Positions 45,540 to 51,896 of a stretch of DNA of 60,332 bases are shown here, piece after piece. Origin of the DNA: Prevotella sp. UBA2725 (GTDB taxonomy: Bacteria > Bacteroidota > Bacteroidia > Bacteroidales > Bacteroidaceae); NCBI GenBank assembly GCA_002353825.1, contig DEKJ01000036.1:310-60641 (forward strand), in the 5' to 3' direction. The translations under genes were made by a program, and so were the position numbers. Positions within the stretch are counted from its first letter, which is position 1. Each line of letters opens with the position of its first letter. Below the pieces are notes generated by a model. The model searched no databases and was not told the DNA's origin. It saw only the letters and a list, made by a program, of their open reading frames with translations.

Positions 45540-45737
45540 ATGCCAAAAGTAAAGACAAACTCCGGCGCAAAGAAGAGATTCACATTCACCGGAACAGGTA
45601 AGATCAAGCGTCATCACGCTTATCACAGTCACATCTTGACTAAGAAGACGAAGAAGCAGAAGCGTAATCTGGATCACCAGGCTATCGTGGATCGCACAAA
45701 CCTCAAGCAGGTGCGCGACTTGCTGAACCTCCGTTAA
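45540..45737 (+). CDS. rpmI: 50S ribosomal protein L35
   Basis: 65 residues, MPKVKTNSGAKKRFTFTGTG at the start and the expected basic HAYHSHILTKKTKKQKRNL middle. Normal length and position between infC and rplT; 73 bp after infC. Confidence 0.97.
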   Translation: MPKVKTNSGAKKRFTFTGTGKIKRHHAYHSHILTKKTKKQKRNLDHQAIVDRTNLKQVRDLLNLR

Positions 45738-45792
45738 CTTAACAGGCGTGTTAATTGAACAACTTAGTCAAACGAATTAAAGAAGAAAAATT

Positions 45793-46137
45793 ATGCCAAG
45801 ATCAGTAAATCATGTAGCTTCTAAAGCTAAGAGAACAAGACTGCTGAAGAAGACCAAGGGTTACTACGGTGCCCGTAAGAACGTGTGGACCGTAGCTAAG
45901 AATACCTACGAGAAGGGTCTTACCTACGCTTACCGCGATCGTCGTACGAAGAAGCGCAACTTCCGCGCTCTGTGGATCCAGCGTATCAACGCTGCTGCCC
46001 GCCAGTACGAGATGAGCTACTCTCAGCTCATGGGCGCTCTTCACAAGGCTGGTATCGAGATCAACCGCAAGGTACTCGCTGACCTCGCCGTGAACAACGA
46101 AGAGGCTTTCAAGGCCATCGTTGAGAAGGTGAAGTAA
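45793..46137 (+). CDS. rplT: 50S ribosomal protein L20
   Basis: 114 residues, MPRSVNHVASKAKRTRLLKK then GYYGARKNVWTVAKNTYEKG and RNFRALWIQRINAAAR. In other bacteria L20 represses this operon by binding its own mRNA; no obvious L20-like structure was recognised in the short leader here. Followed by a strong terminator at 46185. Confidence 0.97.
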   Translation: MPRSVNHVASKAKRTRLLKKTKGYYGARKNVWTVAKNTYEKGLTYAYRDRRTKKRNFRALWIQRINAAARQYEMSYSQLMGALHKAGIEINRKVLADLAVNNEEAFKAIVEKVK

Positions 46138-46184
46138 GCCGCGGACATGTTCTGAAACCTTTTAGAACAGAGAGGATTTAACAT

Positions 46185-46222
46185 AAAGAGGATGCATCAT
46201 GAAAGTGGTGCATCCTCTTTTT
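46185..46222 (+). terminator. Terminator of the infC operon
   Basis: AAAGAGGATGCA (46185-46196) pairs perfectly with TGCATCCTCTTT (46209-46220) and runs into a T tract. Confidence 0.92.
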
Positions 46223-46233
46223 GTTTGTAATAA

Positions 46234-46265
46234 TTTGCATAAGCCAAAGAAAAAGGTTAAATTTG
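46234..46265 (+). promoter_or_regulatory. Promoter of the RsmF-like gene (TTTG-N20-TAAATTTG)
   Basis: TTTG at 46234-46237 and TAAATTTG at 46258-46265, 20-nt spacer, 21 nt ahead of the ATG at 46287. The very short leader supports this start over upstream in-frame codons. Confidence 0.75.
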
Positions 46266-46286
46266 CAGACACGTAAATATGAAGCC

Positions 46287-47705
46287 ATGACTTTACCATC
46301 GGAATTTGCAGACTATACACAACAACTCATGGGCAGGGAGCTCTATGCAATCCTCGAAAAGGGACTGCAAGAGGAGACTCCCGTGAGCGTTCGCCTCAAC
46401 CCTTTCAAGACAGAAGGTGGACTGGAGGGTGGAGAGCAGGTACCTTGGTGTCCATGGGGCTTTTGGCTTGCGGACCGACCCGCTTTCACTTTCGATCCAC
46501 TGCTCCACGCTGGCCTCTATTACGTCCAGGAGGCATCCTCGATGTTTGTCTGTGAGGCTGTACGGCAATGTCTGGAGAAAGGGCTGGTATCTAAAAGTCC
46601 ACTCCTCGCCGCCGATATGTGTGCCGCTCCGGGAGGAAAGACCACGGCCCTGTGCTCAGCCTTGCCCAAAGGCAGTCTGCTATTCAGCAATGAGCCGATG
46701 AAGCAAAGGGCGAGCATCCTAAAGGAGAACATCGTCAAGTTTGGACACCCCGACATCATCGTGACAAACAATTATCCGCGGGATTATCGGAAGACAGGAC
46801 TATCGTTCGACCTCATCCTCACCGATGTGCCGTGCTCTGGCGAAGGGATGTTCCGAAAGGATCCGGGAGCCGTAGACGAATGGAGCGTACAGAATGTAGA
46901 GAAATGCTGGCAACTGCAGCGTTCCATAGTCGAGGATATATGGCCCAATCTCAAACCGGGCGGCGTGCTCATCTATTCAACCTGTACCTTCAATGCCCAC
47001 GAAGACGAGGAGAACGTGCAATGGATAGCCGATAACCTCGGAGCTGATTTCATCTCCTTAAAGACACTACCGGAATGGAATATCACGGGCGCGCTCATCG
47101 GATCTCAGCCTTGCTACCGTTTCATCCCCGGACGCACCCGCGGTGAAGGCCTCTTCATGGCCGTGCTCCGGAAACATGACAAAGCGAGTGACGACAAAAC
47201 ATGGAATTCTTCAGCAAATTCTACCAAGACGAAAAAGACTGGGAGTGATCATCCGAAATGGTTCAATCCTAACTATGGAGAGTTCACAGAAGTTGAGGAG
47301 AAAGGCATCATCCGAGCCATCCCCGCACGATGGTCAGCAATATATAATAATGTGAAGAAAAGCCTGCATATCATCCATGCCGGCATAGAAATAGGCACTG
47401 TAAAAGGCAAGGACCTTGTTCCCGATGTGTCGCTGGCGCTCAGCACAGCGCTCAACCGGTCTGTCTTCCCACAGGCAGAGCTCAGCTACGACGACGCTAT
47501 CCGCTACCTGAGGAAAGAAGCCGTGACACTTCCGCTCGGTGTGCCTCGTGGCTTCACGCTCGTCACCTACCAGCACCAGCCGCTCGGCTTCGTGAAAAAT
47601 ATCGGCAATCGCGCCAATAACCTCTACCCACAAGAATGGAAGATCAAAAGCTCACATATTCCCACCTCAGCCTCATCGTTGCCATGTCACCCCATCGTGC
47701 CATAG
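46287..47705 (+). CDS. RsmF/NOL1-NOP2-Sun-type rRNA (cytosine-5) methyltransferase
   Basis: SAM-dependent RNA m5C methyltransferase. The 472 residues start MTLPSEFADYTQQLMG. Motifs: AADMCAAPGGKTTAL (SAM loop), LTDVPCSGEGMFRKDP (catalytic region with the PC Cys) and YSTCTFNAHEDEENV (second catalytic Cys). After a variable stretch the C-terminus has the PUA-like end of RsmF-type proteins (LGFVKNIGNRANNLYPQEW). The exact target base is not evident. The last 70 bases overlap the folA start if folA begins at 47636. Confidence 0.92.
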   Translation: MTLPSEFADYTQQLMGRELYAILEKGLQEETPVSVRLNPFKTEGGLEGGEQVPWCPWGFWLADRPAFTFDPLLHAGLYYVQEASSMFVCEAVRQCLEKGLVSKSPLLAADMCAAPGGKTTALCSALPKGSLLFSNEPMKQRASILKENIVKFGHPDIIVTNNYPRDYRKTGLSFDLILTDVPCSGEGMFRKDPGAVDEWSVQNVEKCWQLQRSIVEDIWPNLKPGGVLIYSTCTFNAHEDEENVQWIADNLGADFISLKTLPEWNITGALIGSQPCYRFIPGRTRGEGLFMAVLRKHDKASDDKTWNSSANSTKTKKTGSDHPKWFNPNYGEFTEVEEKGIIRAIPARWSAIYNNVKKSLHIIHAGIEIGTVKGKDLVPDVSLALSTALNRSVFPQAELSYDDAIRYLRKEAVTLPLGVPRGFTLVTYQHQPLGFVKNIGNRANNLYPQEWKIKSSHIPTSASSLPCHPIVP

Positions 47706-48157
47706 GCTCTCACGGCACCTTGCCTTGGCACATCAAGGAAGATCTTGACCACTTCAAGAAACTCACATGGGGCCATACAGTGCTTATGGGACGAAGGACC
47801 TATGAGTCGCTGCCTCACGGAGCCTTGCCCGGCCGCAGAAACATAGTGCTAAGCCAGAGCACCAAGAGCCTACCCGGCTGTGAGGTCTATACCTCTTTCG
47901 AAGAGGCTCTGCAACATTGTGGTGCAGACGAACAAGTATTTGTCATGGGAGGGGCATCGGTCTACCGCACTGCGCTACCCTTGGCCTCGCATCTTTACAT
48001 CACTTTAGTAGAACAGGAGCCTCAAGATGTTGACACGTTCTTTCCAGTGTTTAATGAGGACGAATGGCAAGAGGTGAAGCATGAGCAACACAAAGGGTTC
48101 ACCTTCACGGAGTGGGTACGCACCTCGAAGAGGTGCCACATGGTTAGCCCCACGTGA
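47636..48157 (+). CDS. folA: Dihydrofolate reductase, with C-terminal residues encoded by a repeat element
   Basis: It reduces dihydrofolate to tetrahydrofolate with NADPH. The 173 residues hold LSLIVAMSPHRAIGSHGTLP, WHIKEDLDHFKKLT (acidic residue in the active-site helix), VLMGRRTYESLP, RRNIVLSQ, VFVMGGASVY (glycine pair) and the last strand GFTFTEWV. From codon 161 on, the DNA belongs to the palindromic element starting at 48120, so RTSKRCHMVSPT and the TGA are supplied by the repeat and the native stop is gone. The fold core is complete, so the enzyme is probably active. The start overlaps the upstream methyltransferase gene by 70 nt; an ATG at 47684 (MSPHRAIG) would remove the first strand and is unlikely. 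Confidence 0.93.
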   Translation: MEDQKLTYSHLSLIVAMSPHRAIGSHGTLPWHIKEDLDHFKKLTWGHTVLMGRRTYESLPHGALPGRRNIVLSQSTKSLPGCEVYTSFEEALQHCGADEQVFVMGGASVYRTALPLASHLYITLVEQEPQDVDTFFPVFNEDEWQEVKHEQHKGFTFTEWVRTSKRCHMVSPT

Positions 48158-48368
48158 GGCACAGCCGAAACGTGGGGGTGGAAGAAAGCAGGCAGCCTGA
48201 ATACCGGCCTCGAAGAGGGCGAACATGGTTATCGCCCAATAAAACTCACACTAGACCATGTTCGCCCTCTTCGAGGCCGGATCGCAAAAAATCACACGGG
48301 AACCGACCCCAGGTTGCGTCGCTGCGCTCCTTACCTGGGGCTAACCATGTAGCACCTCTTCGAGGTGC
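48120..48368 (+). repeat. Composite palindromic element, family A, copy 2 (two-sided)
   Basis: Outer arms 48120-48151 and 48337-48368 are 32-nt inverted repeats with one mismatch. The centre is a perfect 26-bp inverted repeat (48204-48229 and 48255-48280, 25-nt loop) with CCTCGAAGAGGGCGAACATG. Between them lies the CCCCACGT...ACGTGGGG module shared with the other copies. The element fills most of the gap between folA and the next gene and overlaps the end of folA. Confidence 0.92.
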
Positions 48369-48461
48369 GGTCGATCACCTTTCCAGTCTTCCGATAACGG
48401 AAGAATCGAAAATGATGGCCGCCCATACAGTGATAATCCCTATGGTAAAATACAATAAACT

Positions 48462-49565
48462 ATGAACGATATAACCTCCAACAAAGCAACTCTCGACTTT
48501 CTCCGCTATTGTCTCCACGACGACGCAGCGGTGCCTGAGACAACAAAAGACATCGACTGGGATGCCCTGCTCGACTTTGGCAAGCGGCAGAGTATCCGTG
48601 GAGTGTTGCTTCATGGCATACAAAAACTGCCAAGCTCTGCGCCCCACCCTTCTTTTCCCCAACTGAAGCGATGGCTGCAACAGAGCATTGCCATCAAAAC
48701 AGCTAATATACAGACCTACCGCGATGCCGTGACCCTCACACAGCGTTTCCACGAAGAGACAGGCTGTGACAGTGTCGTGATGAAAGGCCAAGCCAACGCC
48801 TTGCGTTATCCTGACCCATACATGCGTGAATCAGGAGATATCGACCTGTGGACGACAGCTACGACAAAGCAACTCATCCGGTGGGCACACAGCCACGACC
48901 CCAAAGGAAGCATCGAATACCATCATGTAGACCTGGATGTCCTCCCCACGCCCGTCGAGCTTCATTATGTCCCGTCGTTCATGGGCAATCTCTTCTACGA
49001 GTGGCGCATGCGTCGCTGGTTCAAAAAAGAAAAGCCCAGACAGTTCGGCAATAAAGCAATATTGCCTGACGGTCTGGGCGAGATAGGGATCCTTGAACCC
49101 CCATTCGACTGTGTCTTTCAGCTTTCTCACATGATGCATCATTTCTTCTTCGAAGGCATTGGATTCCGACAAGTAATAGATTTCTATTATCTGCTCTCTG
49201 CCATGCCTAAAGATGACGGAAGTATCATGAAAACTGTGAAATGGTTGAATATGAGCAAGTTCACTGCAGCGGTGATGTTTGTCCTTCACGATGTGTTGGG
49301 CATGCCGCGTGAACATCTCCTCTGTTCACCAAATAAGGAGATTGGTCAACTTTTCCTCCACGAACTACTCTCTGCGGGCAACTTTGGTTTTCACGATGCC
49401 CGCTACCATTTCGAAGGATTGTCCCGATGGAAACAATATAAGCTTGAGACTTGGCGCAACCTGCATTTTGCCAAAGAGTTCCCTTCAGAGGTTGTCTTTG
49501 GCAGGCCCTTGTCACGCTTTTGGCATGCAGCTTACAAGTTTTGGTTGTCCTCGTCTGTGGGCTGA
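48462..49565 (+). CDS. Nucleotidyltransferase-fold protein (NTP_transf_5-like)
   Basis: The 367-residue protein resembles the PF14907 group of uncharacterised nucleotidyltransferases. A helical N-terminal part is followed by VVMKGQANALRYPDPYMRES and GDIDLW (about 122-127), the two-Asp metal-binding signature, then HHVDLDVLPTPVELHY with further acidic residues, and a helical C-terminal region. Such genes often sit near surface-polysaccharide genes, but no such context is visible here. Its last 34 bases overlap the end of the convergent Lrp gene. No promoter box was seen; it may be read through from folA. Confidence 0.75.
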   Translation: MNDITSNKATLDFLRYCLHDDAAVPETTKDIDWDALLDFGKRQSIRGVLLHGIQKLPSSAPHPSFPQLKRWLQQSIAIKTANIQTYRDAVTLTQRFHEETGCDSVVMKGQANALRYPDPYMRESGDIDLWTTATTKQLIRWAHSHDPKGSIEYHHVDLDVLPTPVELHYVPSFMGNLFYEWRMRRWFKKEKPRQFGNKAILPDGLGEIGILEPPFDCVFQLSHMMHHFFFEGIGFRQVIDFYYLLSAMPKDDGSIMKTVKWLNMSKFTAAVMFVLHDVLGMPREHLLCSPNKEIGQLFLHELLSAGNFGFHDARYHFEGLSRWKQYKLETWRNLHFAKEFPSEVVFGRPLSRFWHAAYKFWLSSSVG

Positions 49566-50029
49566 GCAGCGTACTCAATAGGCAACTGACGGTCGATGAC
49601 GTTGTTGAAGCTCACGATGGTCTCTGAACGGGAGAGCCCTAAAGGCTGAAGCTTGTCGTGGATAATATTCAACAAGTCGTGATTGTTGTGCGCATAGATC
49701 TTGATGAACATGTCGTAACCACCAGTCGTGTAGTGACATTCTGTGACCTCTGGGATCTGACGCAACTTCTCCACAACCTCATCAAACTTCTCCGGGTCTT
49801 TCAGATACAAGCCCACATAAGCGCAGGTCTCATAACCGATCTTCTCAGGATCGATGATAAACTGGGAGCCCTTGATGATTCCCATAGATGTTAACTTCTG
49901 AATGCGCTGATGAATAGCTGCACCACTGACGTTGCATGACCTTGCTACCTCGAGGAAGGGGATACGAGCGTCACCTTGAATAAGCTGAAGGATTTTTCTG
50001 TCTAATGCATCAATAACTTGCCTTGCCAT
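49532..50029 (-). CDS. Lrp/AsnC-family transcriptional regulator
   Basis: The 165 residues have an N-terminal winged helix-turn-helix (LDRKILQLIQGDARIPFLEV, then GAAIHQRIQKLTSMGIIKG) and a C-terminal RAM ligand/oligomerisation domain (CAYVGLYLKDPEKFDEVVEK, VTECHYTTGGYDMFIKIYA). Lrp-type proteins sense amino acids and form octamers or hexadecamers. The target is not evident. It has its own promoter and its 3' end overlaps the convergent gene. Confidence 0.93.
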   Translation of the reverse strand: MARQVIDALDRKILQLIQGDARIPFLEVARSCNVSGAAIHQRIQKLTSMGIIKGSQFIIDPEKIGYETCAYVGLYLKDPEKFDEVVEKLRQIPEVTECHYTTGGYDMFIKIYAHNNHDLLNIIHDKLQPLGLSRSETIVSFNNVIDRQLPIEYAAQPTDEDNQNL

Positions 50030-50055
50030 GTAATCTTATTTCTTTTATAGTGGTG

Positions 50056-50087
50056 CAAAGTTACAACCTTTTCTAATAATTAGCAAC
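50056..50087 (-). promoter_or_regulatory. Promoter of the Lrp gene (GTTG-N20-TAACTTTG)
   Basis: On the minus strand TAACTTTG (50063-50056) matches fully; GTTG (50087-50084) matches the -33 TTTG in three of four bases with a 20-nt spacer. Confidence 0.6.
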
Positions 50088-50166
50088 TATTTTGGCCAAA
50101 ACATTAGGATAATAGCAGAAAATCATCCTTTATTGGGATTTTTTGAAAGCAATTTGATACATTTTA

Positions 50167-50187
50167 GGGCGGCCACCAGGGCCGCCC
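50167..50187 (-). terminator. GC palindrome after the susD stop
   Basis: GGGCGGCC (50167-50174) pairs with GGCCGCCC (50180-50187), 7 bp past the susD stop at 50194. The following tract on the minus strand is TAAAAT, weak for a terminator. It is nearly the same stem as the one at 30794-30813 behind the other susD. Confidence 0.6.
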
Positions 50188-50193
50188 CTACGG

Positions 50194-51834
50194 TTAATAC
50201 CCTATATTCTGCTTGAGGTTCCCGTTGAGGTCCAGCACCCGTGCAGGAATGGGGAAGACAGTGGTGAAACCCGATGCCTCACCATCGAGCTGCGGCCGGA
50301 TATCGTAAGCCTTATTGAACAAGCCGTAACGGATGAGATCGTTGCGGCGCCAACCCTCCCACATGAGTTCCATACGACGCTCCCGGAGGATATTGTCAAG
50401 GGTGGCTTTCCGTGACGGCATGCCTACCCTACTACGGATAGCATCAAGGTCAGCCTGGCCACTCTCGCCATTGCGCACATGGGCCTCAGCCCGCATGAGC
50501 ACGGCATCGGCATAACGGAAGAGAACGATATCGTTGTCGCAGTTCTTACCATCGTTGTACGCCGTACGGTCCACCTCATATTTCTTCATGCGTGCACCGG
50601 CAGTACGGATATATTTAGAATAGGTGAGGTTCGTCGAAGTCACCTCTAAGGGATAATAGACGAGCACACCACCACCGTCAAGGGCAATGGTCTTACCATC
50701 CACATAGACCGTGTCGCTATAGAAGTCCTGATCCCACCGATTGTCGACGCTGTCCGTGCCATAACCGTACTCATGCACCGTGGCAAGTGTGGCACAGGTA
50801 CCATTCTCAGAAGCAGTACCGTAGGCGCCGCCATGGGCATAGTGACGCGAGCGGAAGAGGTACTGGAACTGTTGGGTATAGAGTGTCTTGTCCATCGGGA
50901 TGACAAAGATATTCTCCGTGGAGTTCTCGTTGTGAACACTGAAGTTGGCCGTGCGGTCTGCCATGAGCATATAGCCATCGGCCGACAGCTTATCGCAATA
51001 ATAGATACAGGTCTGCCAGGCATTCATTGTCTGGCCATTGACCGTGAATGTAGCATTAGAACCCGATGGCCGCACGCCATCCGTCCAGTCGTCATCGGCA
51101 TAGACCTCATAGTTAAGGGCGAGCTTGGCAAGGAGGAAGTCGACGACGGGCCGTGTCATCCGACCGTAATAGTCGCCTTGCAGGTTACTCTTCTCATTGG
51201 GCAGCAGCGGCTCGACTGCCTGCAGCTCATCCCAAATAAACTTATACATCTCCGACCGCTTGCTCTGTGTGGTACTCTCAAGTGTCTGAGAAGAGGATGT
51301 GATAAGCGGAATGTTACCCCACATATCCATCGCATACCAATAAAACATCGCACGCACGGCGCGTGCCTCGGCGGTGTAAGCTGACAGCTGCGCATCCGTG
51401 AGAAGCGACTTATGACTGTTGAGGTCTTCTATCGCTTTATTGGAGAGGTTGATGACGCGATAGAGATAGTTCCACGTGTCTTCGAGCGACTGGTCCGACG
51501 CTGTCCACGAATGGAGGTAGAGGTCTTGCCAGAACCCTCCATCGTACCAGTCGCCGCCACGGATAGGGATGATGCACTCGTCGGTCGTGAGCGAGTTGTA
51601 GTCGTACACGCCGCGATAAGTTCCCTGCAGTCCCTGCGACTGCTGCGTGCCTCCCATATAGTTGTAGAGCGTTGCCACCGTATTGTCGTAGAGTGTTGCG
51701 GCTGAGGAATACGCCTGTTCCTGGTCTATCTGATCGCGAGGGGACTCGGAGAGGCAGGAGGTGAGAAGAGCCAAAAACACAAGTCCCAACGAATCTTTTA
51801 TTATAGTCTTTATCTTGAAAATGACTGTTTTCAT
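50194..51834 (-). CDS. SusD-type surface glycan-binding lipoprotein near GH94
   Basis: The 546 residues start MKTVIFKIKTIIKD and give a lipoprotein signal with C27 (LALLTSCLSESPRD). SusD landmarks: RVINLSNKAIEDL, AEARAVRAMFYWYAMDMWGN (close to the usual E-A-FLRA-F-Y box), VLFRYADAVLMRAEAHVRNG, LDAIRSRVGMP and LRERRMELMWEGWRRNDLIR, ending DLNGNLKQNIGY. Partner of the susC upstream. The ligand is inferred to be a gluco-oligosaccharide only from the neighbouring GH94 and GH3. Confidence 0.92.
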   Translation of the reverse strand: MKTVIFKIKTIIKDSLGLVFLALLTSCLSESPRDQIDQEQAYSSAATLYDNTVATLYNYMGGTQQSQGLQGTYRGVYDYNSLTTDECIIPIRGGDWYDGGFWQDLYLHSWTASDQSLEDTWNYLYRVINLSNKAIEDLNSHKSLLTDAQLSAYTAEARAVRAMFYWYAMDMWGNIPLITSSSQTLESTTQSKRSEMYKFIWDELQAVEPLLPNEKSNLQGDYYGRMTRPVVDFLLAKLALNYEVYADDDWTDGVRPSGSNATFTVNGQTMNAWQTCIYYCDKLSADGYMLMADRTANFSVHNENSTENIFVIPMDKTLYTQQFQYLFRSRHYAHGGAYGTASENGTCATLATVHEYGYGTDSVDNRWDQDFYSDTVYVDGKTIALDGGGVLVYYPLEVTSTNLTYSKYIRTAGARMKKYEVDRTAYNDGKNCDNDIVLFRYADAVLMRAEAHVRNGESGQADLDAIRSRVGMPSRKATLDNILRERRMELMWEGWRRNDLIRYGLFNKAYDIRPQLDGEASGFTTVFPIPARVLDLNGNLKQNIGY

Positions 51835-51868
51835 AATACTGCTATTTATTGCTCTTTGTATAATCAAC

Positions 51869-51886
51869 GTCCCCCCACGGGGGGAC
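51869..51886. other. Perfect G/C hairpin between susC and susD
   Basis: GTCCCCCC-AC-GGGGGGAC lies in the 62-nt gap between the susC stop and the susD start, followed by GGGGGCC. A stable stem at this place could act as an RNA-processing or partial-termination signal that sets the SusD:SusC ratio. Confidence 0.6.
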
Positions 51887-51896
51887 TATAGGGGGC

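Noticed and set aside
48154..48465. Open frame between folA and the nucleotidyltransferase-like gene
   Set aside because: Composed almost entirely of the palindromic element.
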